Assembly: GCA_031262485.1 (NCBI GenBank)
Contig: JAISHO010000039.1
Coordinates: 1 to 39,463, forward strand
Direction of reading: 5' to 3'
DNA from: Propionibacteriaceae bacterium
GTDB taxonomy: Bacteria > Actinomycetota > Actinomycetes > Propionibacteriales > Propionibacteriaceae
DNA: 39,463 nucleotides
The position numbers and the translations under genes were made by a program. This document shows positions 30,305 to 39,348 of this stretch, one piece after another (position 1 is the stretch's first letter; each line of letters opens with the position of its first letter). The notes beneath the pieces were generated by a model. That model was not told the origin of the DNA. It made no database searches and worked only from the letters and a program-made list of their open reading frames with translations.

Positions 30305-30587
30305 CAGTAGACGCGGCATACGGAGGTTGTGGAAGCGCGGTGTGACGCCGCGCACAGAGGCGTCGGCCTCAAGTGTCAGGCGTCGGTTTCCTGCGTCGAA
30401 AGATCTGAGGCGCTGAACCGGGAGCGCCTCACGGCGCGTGGCCGCTCGTAGCGGCTTAAGTTGGAGCCCGGGGCTGCCCGGTCCAGCGCAATCTGAGGAT
30501 AGCCCCGCATCGTCGAGGAGCCAAGGCGCTTTCATCGAACCGCTGGTCTGCCCTCAAAGAGGCGTCGGGCGACGACCGCTCTGACGA

Positions 30588-31190
30588 TCAGTCGAGCTTC
30601 CCGGCACGCCAGAGCGCCGCGCAGGCCACCAAGTCGGAGATGAACGTGAGCAACTGATCGCCCGCCAACGGAGCCGGGGCGGCGCCTGCTCGATCATGCC
30701 GCCCAGCGGAGACGACGTGGCAGAAGGCCGCCGCTCGTTCCAACGCCACGGCGAAATCCCCGGTGAAAGCGCCGCGGAGGATCTCATCGGCGACCTGGCG
30801 TATCTCGTGCGGTTGGGGCCAATCCACCCCGGCGACGACATGATGCGGCTCCGCCAGCCGGCTGCCTTCCGCATAATCCCGGGCGATCCCCTCCGGATCG
30901 GAGACCACCCATTCACGCAACAGATACAGCTTCCACAAAGCTCCGGGCAAGGAGCGAGCCGGGCGGGTGGCCCACAGATCGGCCAACACGACGAAACCCA
31001 TCTCATCGACCAGTTCGATGAGGCGCCGCGTCACCTCAGGATCGGCCTCGGCGTGCCCGATATGAAGCAGCGCCGCCGCCGTCTCATGGGCCGCTTCGAC
31101 CTGAGCGATCGGATCGAGGCGATCAGCCAGGGCTTCCAACACGGTCGACTCCCGATAACTCGGTCGTCGAGGCTTGCGCGGTTCAGTCAC
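30588..31190 (-). CDS. Hypothetical protein, mostly helical
   Basis: 200 residues, ATG start. No recognised domain. Predicted largely alpha-helical and acidic, with Trp/Arg-rich stretches (LADLWATRPARSLPGALWKLYLLREWVV) and a C-terminal LLTFISDLVACAALWRAGKLD. No signal peptide or membrane segment; probably cytosolic. The composition and codon use match neighbouring high-GC genes, so it is likely real. Its stop faces a 283-bp gene-poor gap after the GT2-GtrA gene. Confidence 0.65.
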   Translation of the reverse strand: MTEPRKPRRPSYRESTVLEALADRLDPIAQVEAAHETAAALLHIGHAEADPEVTRRLIELVDEMGFVVLADLWATRPARSLPGALWKLYLLREWVVSDPEGIARDYAEGSRLAEPHHVVAGVDWPQPHEIRQVADEILRGAFTGDFAVALERAAAFCHVVSAGRHDRAGAAPAPLAGDQLLTFISDLVACAALWRAGKLD

Positions 31191-31281
31191 CGATCCAGGC
31201 TACCGGCCTCAATGGATACGCGGAGAATGACCTGTACCATCGTCTTCTGAGTTCGATTGGCTCCTAGTGAAGGGGTGCACG

Positions 31282-31563
31282 ATGGCGACGATGCGGATCA
31301 GCGAAGAGAAGATTCTTTGTTCTGATGCACAACAGATGGCGGAGAGAGGTCAGAGGACTACTCTCATCGGCGGCGCAGCTAGGGAGGGCATCGCTGTCGT
31401 GGTCCCGATCGACGAGTGGCGAAGTCTCCAAGATCGTCGGCTGGGGTCTCTGAAAGGGAGGGGCAAGGTCACCTTTGCTGAGGACTGGTCGATGACCATC
31501 GAGGAACTCATCGGAACCGCCTCCTCTACTGGCAGGCGATCACCGATGGCTTCACCATCCTGA
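31282..31563 (+). CDS. Phd/YefM-type antitoxin
   Basis: 93 residues. RISEEKILCSDAQQMAERGQRTTLIGGAAREGIAVVVPIDEWRSLQD resembles Phd/YefM antitoxins (N-terminal dimerising and DNA-binding region). FAEDWSMTIEELIG is the tail that normally ends the protein and contacts a PIN toxin. The last ~15 residues (TASSTGRRSPMASPS) are read from out-of-frame toxin sequence, because a deletion has joined the two genes. The ATG at 31282 follows AAGGGG. Confidence 0.65.
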   Translation: MATMRISEEKILCSDAQQMAERGQRTTLIGGAAREGIAVVVPIDEWRSLQDRRLGSLKGRGKVTFAEDWSMTIEELIGTASSTGRRSPMASPS

Positions 31564-31619
31564 CGATGGATCGCAGCGCGAAGCTCTATGCGCCCGATGG
31601 GCTCATTTCATTGTCGTGA
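31515..31619 (+). pseudogene. C-terminal remnant of a PIN-domain toxin
   Basis: In the frame ending at the TGA 31617-31619 the sequence reads NRLLYWQAITDGFTILTMDRSAKLYAPDGLISLS. It resembles the end of VapC/PIN toxins (D-x-L-x-A-x-A...G..ILT.DR...L). The N-terminal ~90 residues, including the first catalytic Asp, are missing. It overlaps the antitoxin in another frame. The module is therefore most likely dead as a toxin. Confidence 0.55.
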
Positions 31620-31781
31620 CTGTCTATGGAGAAGGAGAAAAGGGGAGAGAGAACTCACTATAACGAAATAAATATTGAGGTAATGAACGATTCATGACAA
31701 TCTTGACTTGTGAATTTTCTCCACTTCACGCCTGATCTCCCCTTGCCATCTGAAGATCTTTCCTCGTGCCGTGCTCAGACG

Positions 31782-34547
31782 ATGGTGACGCCTCCGCTCC
31801 TTCGCGTCGCGGTCGTCGTCGATGTCGGCCAGGAGGTGTACCACGTCGGTGACGAGGCGATCGGCTCGGCCACCGCCCAAGCCCTCCAAGCTCGGGGTTG
31901 CCAGCCAGTGCTGTTCGCCCGTCAGCCGTCGCTCGTGCGGATTCCCGGATGCCAGGTGGAGCCCGCCCCTCAGATCACCTGGGATCCCGCCGCTCGGATC
32001 GCCTTGTGCGAAGAGGCGGAGGCCATTGTCGCGGCGCTCACCGCTCCGGATCGCTCCAGTGATCCGGCGGAGACGCTTCTGGTGGCGGGGGTCGATCTGC
32101 CCGACGATCCTTTCCACGCCCCGGCCTCGGATCTCGCTGTGACGCTCGATCGGGTCGTCGCGGTCGTCGCCTCGTGCGACGCCGTCCTCGTCGCTGGTGG
32201 CGGCAGCCTCAATTCGACCTACGGGTGGCTGTTGGCGCAACGGTGTCTCATCGCCCGGATCGCTCGACGGCTCGGCAAACCGGTGGCCTTGACCGGGCAG
32301 ACGATCGGCCCGGCGCTCTCGTTCGCCGACGCCCCGCTGGTCGCCGATCTCGTCTCCTCTGCGGTGCTCGCCGGGGTACGTGACGCCGCCTCCCGTGAGC
32401 TGGTGGAGGGTCTGGGCGTGATTGGGGTCGAGACCAACCATGACGATGCCACGGTGCTCGCCCTGGCTTCCTCGAGCGTGCGGGACCGCCGCCCGGAAAC
32501 CGATGGAGACAGCATTGTCGCGACGTTCTCGGCGGAGACGTTCGAGCGTGGCGGCGACGAGTCCTACGCTCAGGTCGCCCGTATGTTGTCGCGGTTGTCG
32601 CGCAGTCTGGATCGTCCGGTCGTCTTCCAACCTCACATGCAGACGACGAGTCGCCAGGGTGATGGCGATGGTTTCCACCAGGATGGCGACGCCGCCGTGC
32701 ACCGGAGGATCGCCGATCTCATGCCGCCGTGCGGCCATGAGCCTCGTCTCGAACAGATTCGCGATGCGACGAGCACGGTGTCGTCGTACCAGCGGGCCGC
32801 GTTGGTGGTCACCTCGCGGTTCCATCCTGTTGTCTTCGGGTTGGCCTCGGCCGTGCCGGTGCTCGCCATCGCGGCGAACGGGTACACCGCCGCCCGGATC
32901 GACGGTGCCTTCACCAACTGGGGATTGCCAGATATGGTGGCGCCCCTGACCGCCCTCGCCGACCCGGCTTTCGACGAGCGATGCGACGCGTTCCTCGCCG
33001 CCGCCCCCAGCCTTTCGCGGTATCTGACCCGGCGCCAGCCGATGGTCCGAGCTGATCTCGCGGCCTGGTGGGATCACCTCGTCGCGGCCTTGGCGCCAGA
33101 GCTGAGCTCCCCCCTCGTTGGCTCCGGGGCGCCGGCGGTCAACGACCATGTCCGGGTTCCGGAGACCTTGTCGTCAGAAAAGGAGCTCATCCCCGACGCA
33201 TTGAGCCCCTGGTGTGATTTCATTCGCCGGTACGCTGCTTCTCTTCAGCGTTCGGTCGAGGAGGATCGCGTCGTCGTTGACACCTATGCTCTGCGGAGCC
33301 TGCGTCGGGTCGCCGATCCCGCCGTTGTCACCCTCTCACCTGCGACACCGGATGATCCCGAGGTCCCGGCGGTGAACGAAATCGGCGTCGTCGAGGCCGG
33401 GTTGGATCACGAGCCGCTCCCCATCGCTCGGCCCGAGGAGGTGGAAGCCCAACACATTGACCCCGGCCCCGCGCCGCTACCGCCGGCCACGGCGTCGCTC
33501 CCCTCTGCTCTGTCGACCTCCGCGGTGTCGCTGGAGGATCGACCGCCCCGGGTCGCGATTCTCATGCGAACGAAGGATCGCCCGGATCTGCTGGCGCGGG
33601 CGCTCGCCGACGTCTGGCATCAAACGTTCACAGACTGGCGTCTCATCCTCGTCAACGATGGTGGTGATCCGGATCCGATCCGTCGCCTCGTCGGGCTCGT
33701 CCCCGCGCCGGCGCGCTCCGCCATCACCGTCATCCACAACGATCATTCGCGCGGGATGGAGGCGGCGGCGAACCAGGCCCTCCACGCAAGCGACAGTGAC
33801 TATGTCGTCATCCATGACGATGACGACACCTGGGCCTGCGACTTCCTCGAACGCACCGTCGCCCGGCTCGACGCGCACCCGGAGGAAGCCGGGGTCTCCG
33901 CCACAACGGTGATCGTCTACGAGGAGCGTCGAGGCGAGCATTATCACGAGATCGGCCGGGCCCCGTTCTATGACGATCTGACGGATCTTTCCTTGTCAGA
34001 CGCTATGACGAGCAACCGTTGGGTGCCGATCTCTTTCCTCTACCGCCGCCTTGTCCACAGCGAGATCGGTGGGTTCGACGAGGATCTCGAAGCCGTCGGC
34101 GACTGGTCGTTCCACCTGCGTCTGCTCGAACGTTTCCGGCTCTCTCGGCTCGTTCCTCCGGACGGCGAGGCTTTGGCCCAGTGGCGCCAGCGTCCGTCCG
34201 TGAGCGGGGTCGAAGGCAACAGTGTCATCGCCCATCAGCGCGAGCACGAACGTTGCGATGGGATCGTCCGCGACCGGGCGCTGCGCGACTACGTCGAGCG
34301 TGAGGGAATGGGGTTGCCGCTCTATCTGGCTGGCCTCGCCGCTGAACAACGTGGTTTCATCCACGCGGAATCCTTGCGGTTGGAGCGTCGGATCGACGAG
34401 CTTGAGAATCGCACGGCCCACCTCGGCGAGGTGTTGGATGAGATCCTGCGCACCGTCCGACGCACCGAGGAGCGTGTGCTCGCCAGCGGGCTGCGCGAAC
34501 GGGCCCACCGGGCGGCCGACGTCATGCGTGGATTGGGGAAAGGCTGA
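31782..34547 (+). CDS. Polysaccharide pyruvyltransferase-like domain fused to GT2 glycosyltransferase
   Basis: 921 residues from the ATG at 31782; the frame is open to a GTG at 31710, but the extra 24 codons look non-coding. About residues 1-370 resemble PS_pyruv_trans proteins: VYHVGDEAIGSATAQAL, DAVLVAGGGSLNSTYGWLLAQR, LGKPVALTGQTIGPALS, VLAGVRDAASRELVEGLGV, RFHPVVFGLASAVPVLAIA. A ~200-residue linker of low similarity follows. The GT2 domain (about 590-820) has PRVAILMRTKDRPDLLARALADV, LILVNDGGDPD, DSDYVVIHDDDDTW and GGFDEDLEAVGDWSFHLRLLERF. The end is a short coiled coil. Both halves act on cell-surface polysaccharides; fusion suggests coupled sugar and pyruvyl modification. Confidence 0.8.
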   Translation: MVTPPLLRVAVVVDVGQEVYHVGDEAIGSATAQALQARGCQPVLFARQPSLVRIPGCQVEPAPQITWDPAARIALCEEAEAIVAALTAPDRSSDPAETLLVAGVDLPDDPFHAPASDLAVTLDRVVAVVASCDAVLVAGGGSLNSTYGWLLAQRCLIARIARRLGKPVALTGQTIGPALSFADAPLVADLVSSAVLAGVRDAASRELVEGLGVIGVETNHDDATVLALASSSVRDRRPETDGDSIVATFSAETFERGGDESYAQVARMLSRLSRSLDRPVVFQPHMQTTSRQGDGDGFHQDGDAAVHRRIADLMPPCGHEPRLEQIRDATSTVSSYQRAALVVTSRFHPVVFGLASAVPVLAIAANGYTAARIDGAFTNWGLPDMVAPLTALADPAFDERCDAFLAAAPSLSRYLTRRQPMVRADLAAWWDHLVAALAPELSSPLVGSGAPAVNDHVRVPETLSSEKELIPDALSPWCDFIRRYAASLQRSVEEDRVVVDTYALRSLRRVADPAVVTLSPATPDDPEVPAVNEIGVVEAGLDHEPLPIARPEEVEAQHIDPGPAPLPPATASLPSALSTSAVSLEDRPPRVAILMRTKDRPDLLARALADVWHQTFTDWRLILVNDGGDPDPIRRLVGLVPAPARSAITVIHNDHSRGMEAAANQALHASDSDYVVIHDDDDTWACDFLERTVARLDAHPEEAGVSATTVIVYEERRGEHYHEIGRAPFYDDLTDLSLSDAMTSNRWVPISFLYRRLVHSEIGGFDEDLEAVGDWSFHLRLLERFRLSRLVPPDGEALAQWRQRPSVSGVEGNSVIAHQREHERCDGIVRDRALRDYVEREGMGLPLYLAGLAAEQRGFIHAESLRLERRIDELENRTAHLGEVLDEILRTVRRTEERVLASGLRERAHRAADVMRGLGKG

Positions 34548-34550
34548 AGC

Positions 34551-35846
34551 TCATCCGCCGCCGCGCGCCGCGCTCGCTTGCCGCTGCATTGCCAAGAATT
34601 GTTCGTCTCGTTCGTTTTGCTTCGTCAAGTTCATGATCTGCGAGCGCACTTCGCGCCACCGATGGTAGATGAATAGGTGCAGGCCGAGCCGGTTCCACAG
34701 CGCGCCGGTGGCCAGCGGGATCGCGACGGTGAACACAGCGAGGACGAGGTCGGGCCACCAGGCGAGCGTGACGCCGCTGGTGACGACGGTGACGATGGCG
34801 ACCGTGGCGATGACGACGACGGTGATGATTTCGACGGCGACGATCCCGATCCGTTCCCAAGCGGTGGCGACGTCATAGTTGACGACGCGCAACTGGGAGA
34901 AGTAGATCGCCAGCAGGGAGGCGACGGTGACGCTGCCGATGCTGAGGACGACGGTGAACCGCCGGTCCGGCGCGATGAGTGAGGCGAACGCGGTGTAGAC
35001 GAGGATGAGGAGGCAGAACCCGAGGATGAGGAAGGCCCAGATCGCGGCCAAGCGCCACCAGCCGGTGCGCGTCAGGCGAAGCCGCCCGGAACTATCGTCG
35101 GTCAACCAGTCGGCCAGCGAGGTGTGCTCGCGGAGCCGCTGTTCGGCGGTGTCGAGGGTGATGATGCGTTGGAGGCGCTGCTCGTAGAGGGTTTCGACTT
35201 TCTGACGGGAGCGCGAGAAACAGGCCAGGGCGGCGCACCCGGCGACCGACCCGGCGACGAGGACGAGGCCTAGGAGGTAGAAGCCGTCGGACATGAGCCG
35301 CGGTAGGCACAACCAAGCCAACCCGGCGACGACAAGGGACGACGCCCACAACAAGGTGAGGGCGAGGTCGCGCGCCTTCTCCGCCCAGAGCGTCGCTCCG
35401 GAGTCGGAGAGGACGACGGAGAGGAAGAGGGTGACAGGCACCATGAACAACGCCAGGAGGATCCCGGTGATCTCCCAGGGGTTGTCCGACCCGATCCGCA
35501 TCGTCGCCCAGACGTGGGCGAGGTAGCCGCCGTCGGGGTCCACCGGCGAGGCGAGGAGCCCTTCCATGAGGACGATGGCGGCCGCGCCGACGAACGAGAT
35601 GAACAGATACGAGAGCCATTCGCCGACGACGGTGTAGGCGCCGTCGAGCGCCTCTTCGATCTCGTCGTCGAGAGCGGTCTCAGGGTCTTCGAGATTATCA
35701 GGATCGAGGGCCGGCGCATCGTCGGCGATCTCATCGGCGGGGAGAGGCGCGCTGGTCGCGTCGTCAGCCTGCGGGGTCGGGGGTGGGCCGGTCTCGCCGT
35801 AGTGTTCGACGCTCTCAAGGGGGGTCGGCGTGGTCTCCTCGGCCAT
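34551..35846 (-). CDS. Multi-pass membrane protein, unknown function
   Basis: 431 residues. The first ~70 are acidic (DEIADDAPALDPDNLEDPETALDDEIEEAL). About 8 hydrophobic segments follow, interrupted near 205-260 by a charged cytoplasmic part (FSRSRQKVETLYEQRLQRIITLDTAEQRLREH). The C-terminus is a charged helix (VRSQIMNLTKQNERDEQFLAMQRQ). No family is recognised. The ATG at 35846 follows GGGGAGTG. It converges with the pyruvyltransferase/GT2 gene with 3 bp between stops and may share an envelope role with it, though only proximity supports this. Confidence 0.75.
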   Translation of the reverse strand: MAEETTPTPLESVEHYGETGPPPTPQADDATSAPLPADEIADDAPALDPDNLEDPETALDDEIEEALDGAYTVVGEWLSYLFISFVGAAAIVLMEGLLASPVDPDGGYLAHVWATMRIGSDNPWEITGILLALFMVPVTLFLSVVLSDSGATLWAEKARDLALTLLWASSLVVAGLAWLCLPRLMSDGFYLLGLVLVAGSVAGCAALACFSRSRQKVETLYEQRLQRIITLDTAEQRLREHTSLADWLTDDSSGRLRLTRTGWWRLAAIWAFLILGFCLLILVYTAFASLIAPDRRFTVVLSIGSVTVASLLAIYFSQLRVVNYDVATAWERIGIVAVEIITVVVIATVAIVTVVTSGVTLAWWPDLVLAVFTVAIPLATGALWNRLGLHLFIYHRWREVRSQIMNLTKQNERDEQFLAMQRQASAARGGG

Positions 35847-35967
35847 CGGCACACTCCCCTTCCCGATCGCGCCCCACGCGCGGCTATCGTCGAGACTTCA
35901 TGGTTGTCACAACCAGTTCATAGCATCAACAATAACCAAGAAACGCAAGTGTCGCCTCGGGGCCGGC

Positions 35968-37578
35968 TCACGTCGTCGAGACGAGGCCGCTGGAAGCCTC
36001 GGCGGGGAGATCGCGGGCTCGGGGCGCCGCGCGGACGGGCAACAGGACGCAGAACCCGGCGGCGAGCACGGCGGCGATGCCGAGCATGCCCCAGTGTTGC
36101 GTCGACGCCTCGCCGGTGACGGCGGCGCCGAGCGAGACGAGCAGGCCGAAGAGGCCGGGGGTGAGGAAGGAGATGGCGCGTCCCGTCATCGTGTAGAGGC
36201 CGAAGACTTCCCCGGCGTGCCCTTCGGGGGTGACGCGGGTGAGGAAGGAGCGCGAGGCCGATTGGGCGGGCCCGACGACGCCGGAGAGCATGAGCCCGAA
36301 GATCCAGAAGATCACTTGCCCGCGCCGCGAGGCCTCGGCGTCGTAGCCGTCCATCCCCTCGGTCAGCGTGTACACCGGTTCGTGGAGGCTGAAGATGATG
36401 AGCGCCCCGGCGACGAGGATGCCGAGGCAGATGAGGATGACGCGCTTCGGCCCGATGCGGTCGTCGATCAACCCGACGAGAATGGTGACGACGCCGGCGA
36501 TGAGGCTGGCCGCCGCGCCGAAGATGATGATCGTCGTCGTGCCGAACCCGAAACTACGCGCCCCGATGACGGCGCCGAAAGTGAACACCCCGGCCAGTCC
36601 GTCGCGGAATAAGGCCGACGCGAGGAGGAAATAGCTCGTCTGACGCTGGGTGCGCCACAATTCGGCGATATTGCGGAAAAGCGATTTGTAGGAGCCGATG
36701 ACGCCGAGACGGGCCGGTTTCGCGCCGTCCTGCGGCTTGTCTTTCACGATGAGGAAAAGCGGAGCGGTGAACAGGAGCGTCCATATCCCGCAGAGAATCA
36801 TCGCGGCGCGAATCTTCCGGGCGGTGTAATCGCCGTCGCAGACCCATTCCTGGGCCCCGTCAACGACTTGCAGCGATCCGGGGCAGTCGGTGATGCCGAA
36901 CAACCCGACGGGAGGATTGATGAACAAGACGAGGATGAGCAGCAGCACGAGAATGCCGCCGATATAACCCATGCCCCAGCCGAACCCAGAGACCCGCCCG
37001 ATCGTCCGCGGCGTCGCCACCCGCTGAAGCAGCGTGTTGTAGTGGACGGAGGCGAATTCCCCGAGCACCGTGCCGACGACCATGAGCCCCAACCCGAGCC
37101 ACAGATACCCCGGCGACGGCGCGACGAAATACAGCGCCATCGAGATGAGCGCCAACCCCCACGTCAACCAGCGCAAACTGCGCACCGTGTGCCCCGTGCG
37201 ATCGGCCGTCTCCCCAATGACCGGCGAGACGAGCGCGATGACGACCCCGCCGAGGAACGTCGCGACCGACAGCGCCTGCGTCGGCCCGTTGAGATTCCCC
37301 TCCGTCGCGAAGGCCGAACTCGTGATGTACACGGTGAAAACGAACGTCGTAATGACGGTGTAATAGGGCTGCGTGCCCCAATCCCACAGCGCCCACGAGG
37401 CGACCGCCCGCTTCCGACCGGGGGAGAGCTGCTTGGCCAGCGCCACAACCCCAGCCGGACCGCCCGGCTCGTGGTGATCGCCGGAACTGGATACGGCGCC
37501 GAGGTCCGCCGTGTTGCCAGATCCAGTCGCATCACCCGACCCAGCCGCAGACGACCGTGCGCTCAGACTCTCACTCAT
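35968..37578 (-). CDS. UMF1/Atg22-like MFS transporter
   Basis: 536 residues, about 11-12 membrane helices. The ~50-residue N-terminal tail is Ser/Gly/Ala-rich. VASWALWDWGTQPYYTVITTFVFTVYI and VSPVIGETADRTGH are typical of the UMF1 family, named after yeast Atg22. Other features: FASVHYNTLLQRVATPRTIGRVSGFGWGMGYIGG, LLASALFRDGLAGVFTFGAVIGA and GPAQSASRSFLTRVTPEGHAGEVFGLY. A ~45-residue Cys-containing extracytoplasmic loop (ITDCPGSLQVVDGAQEWVCDG) separates the halves. Substrate unknown; amino acids are transported by Atg22. GGAGG precedes the ATG. Confidence 0.88.
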   Translation of the reverse strand: MSESLSARSSAAGSGDATGSGNTADLGAVSSSGDHHEPGGPAGVVALAKQLSPGRKRAVASWALWDWGTQPYYTVITTFVFTVYITSSAFATEGNLNGPTQALSVATFLGGVVIALVSPVIGETADRTGHTVRSLRWLTWGLALISMALYFVAPSPGYLWLGLGLMVVGTVLGEFASVHYNTLLQRVATPRTIGRVSGFGWGMGYIGGILVLLLILVLFINPPVGLFGITDCPGSLQVVDGAQEWVCDGDYTARKIRAAMILCGIWTLLFTAPLFLIVKDKPQDGAKPARLGVIGSYKSLFRNIAELWRTQRQTSYFLLASALFRDGLAGVFTFGAVIGARSFGFGTTTIIIFGAAASLIAGVVTILVGLIDDRIGPKRVILICLGILVAGALIIFSLHEPVYTLTEGMDGYDAEASRRGQVIFWIFGLMLSGVVGPAQSASRSFLTRVTPEGHAGEVFGLYTMTGRAISFLTPGLFGLLVSLGAAVTGEASTQHWGMLGIAAVLAAGFCVLLPVRAAPRARDLPAEASSGLVSTT

Positions 37579-37893
37579 CGCACTCTCACCCTCCAGAGAT
37601 GAACGCCGCTTCCGGCCTCACAGATCACGCCGAGCCATCGTCGGCTCGAGCCGGCAGGAGCGTCGTCCCACCAGAACAAGGATAGAGCGCTTGATCACGC
37701 GTGAGAAGAGTGTTCAAAACCCCTTGTCGCGAGCTGAGTCCGGGCTGGAGACCAAAGAAACGCGAGATATTTCTTCGGATCTCTTGCCTATGACGTTACG
37801 TCACGAAGTTGTGTGGACATTGTTCTTCTCAAAGGAGATGAGCAAAGGCGAAATTCAACTCCCCATAAGTATAATGAAAGTTTGGTATAAATT
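37579..37893. other. GC-to-AT transition region
   Basis: 315 bp. From about 37735 the base composition falls sharply and stays low to the right edge. An AT-rich -10 TATAAT (37870-37875) lies 18 bp before the SapA-like start; the -35 is unclear. No gene is recognised. It marks the left boundary of a putative acquired segment. Confidence 0.6.
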
Positions 37894-38364
37894 ATGACTC
37901 GCCTCAAAAGACTTTTAGCTGTATTCGTGGCTGTATCAGCAATCGTGGTTGGAAGCTCCGTATTTATGGCGCAAAATGCAAATGCGGGTACATTTTCCCG
38001 TATTGGGAATGGTGGCGCTGTTGCAAGTTTAGTTAATAATCAATGCAGGGGTTATTCGAAAATTGATTCTGGGACTTTTGCTAAAGGAAAAGCAAGATGG
38101 GAATTATATTATTCGAATGCAAATGGCGGGACGAACTGCTTCCTTGTTAGAAATTTATCCGGAGGCGAGCATAATATGACTGCAGCAATTAGCACATTGC
38201 CGCAAAGGGGTACATGGGCCTTCGGGCAAGATTCTGGAAAATATAAATCGTACGCTGGCGGAGTTACAGTTACAAGAGCTGCTGGAAAATGCGTTTGGAT
38301 TAAGGGTTCGTATGATGGGTCTCCTTTTAATATAGGGGGCGGTGGCGGATTTCACTGTGGGTAA
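37894..38364 (+). CDS. Secreted SapA-like small protein
   Basis: 156 residues. Signal peptide MTRLKRLLAVFVAVSAIVVGSSVFMAQNANA. The mature part (about 125 residues) has NQCRGYSKIDSGTFAKGKARWELYYSNANGGTNCFLVRN, YKSYAGGVTVTRAAGKCVWIKGSY and GGGGFHCG, four Cys in the pattern of Streptomyces spore-associated protein A, also ending in HCG. Function of the family is unclear; it is a small extracellular disulphide-bonded protein. Codon use is AT-rich unlike the rest of the window. The M23 gene follows 9 nt downstream, so the two are an operon. Confidence 0.65.
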   Translation: MTRLKRLLAVFVAVSAIVVGSSVFMAQNANAGTFSRIGNGGAVASLVNNQCRGYSKIDSGTFAKGKARWELYYSNANGGTNCFLVRNLSGGEHNMTAAISTLPQRGTWAFGQDSGKYKSYAGGVTVTRAAGKCVWIKGSYDGSPFNIGGGGGFHCG

Positions 38365-38373
38365 TTAATAATC

Positions 38374-39348
38374 ATGTTTACAACGGAAAAGCGATACATC
38401 TACCGCGGAGTATTATATTCTTTAGCTTTGTTTCTTGCCATGGGGTTGGTGCCCCAGGGGAAGGCGTTTGCTCAGTCAGTCAATTATCCATCGTTTTCTA
38501 TGACTCGACCGGTTATCGCTTACACTCTTTCAAAGCTAAATGATACTCCTGTGTATCTGGGAAAATCAAGAAATACAAGAATTGGAACTATTTATGCCTC
38601 GGACGAAATTCGCATAAATGATATATCGAATGGCTGGGCGCATGTCACTTATCCCATCAGCGGCGGAAGGAAGAGTGGGTTCACCCAACTGTGGCGTTTG
38701 ACGCGGTATGCGGATCCTACTGCAGTAATCCAAGCTAAAGCAGATATTTCAACATTCAAACGTTCGGATGGAATAGAACTGCTCGGCTCTATCTCTCGAG
38801 ATGATTCCGTATGGATTATGGATTCTTCTCAAGATTTCACTCAGGTTATCTATCCAATCTCAGCTGGTTACAAAATGGGATGGATCAGTCGGTTGGATCT
38901 ATCTCGTATCCGATATGGGAATTCCGATGATGAATCTACTAATAATCTGTTTACTCCTATAACTGGAATTGATGCTGGATACGTAGGAGATTCTGGTCTC
39001 GATATCTCTGCCCCAAAGGGAACTCCAGTTTACGCAGTTGGTGACGGGACTCTTGAGTACGCGGAGTACGGGCATACGCAGTGGGTTCCTACGGCAGAAA
39101 ATCCATTCGATACACCGTACAGCATCAATATTAAGCTCGACTCGCCCGTCATGGTGAATGGAAAAACGTATCCCTATATATTCATGACTCATTTGAGTTC
39201 AACGGCTGTACATAAACAAGATAAATCTAGTGGTGCCATAAGAATTCGGAAGGGTCAATTAATTGGATACTCTGGGATAGGGAATGGGGCCCCACATTTG
39301 CACATTTCATTCTATGACAGTCGTGATGATGAGCAAAGATCTCTATGA
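38374..39348 (+). CDS. Exported M23 family peptidase with SH3-like repeats, probably 3' truncated
   Basis: 324 residues. Signal peptide (GVLYSLALFLAMGLVPQGKAFAQ). Two SH3-like repeats (about 50-110 and 115-175; each has a GWAHVTYPISGG- or FTQVIYPISAGYKMGW-type strand). The M23 (lysostaphin-type) domain spans 195-315: DSGLDISAPKGTPVYAVGDG, FMTHLSS (His273), KGQLIGYSGIGNG, HLHISF (His308, His310). The first zinc ligand of the family is H in HxxxD, but Asp206 occupies that place before Asp210. The reading frame stops ~14 residues after HLH, right where a putative insertion element begins. It likely cleaves peptidoglycan cross-links or binds wall. Confidence 0.75.
   Translation: MFTTEKRYIYRGVLYSLALFLAMGLVPQGKAFAQSVNYPSFSMTRPVIAYTLSKLNDTPVYLGKSRNTRIGTIYASDEIRINDISNGWAHVTYPISGGRKSGFTQLWRLTRYADPTAVIQAKADISTFKRSDGIELLGSISRDDSVWIMDSSQDFTQVIYPISAGYKMGWISRLDLSRIRYGNSDDESTNNLFTPITGIDAGYVGDSGLDISAPKGTPVYAVGDGTLEYAEYGHTQWVPTAENPFDTPYSINIKLDSPVMVNGKTYPYIFMTHLSSTAVHKQDKSSGAIRIRKGQLIGYSGIGNGAPHLHISFYDSRDDEQRSL

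Noticed and set aside
30116-30535. 139-residue minus-strand frame in the gap after the GT2-GtrA gene
   Set aside because: Overlaps the 3' end of a confident gene and shows no domain.
31710-31781. Longer N-terminus of the pyruvyltransferase/GT2 fusion from a GTG
   Set aside because: The 24 codons have non-coding-like composition and the family similarity begins after the ATG at 31782; not excluded because no strong Shine-Dalgarno supports either.
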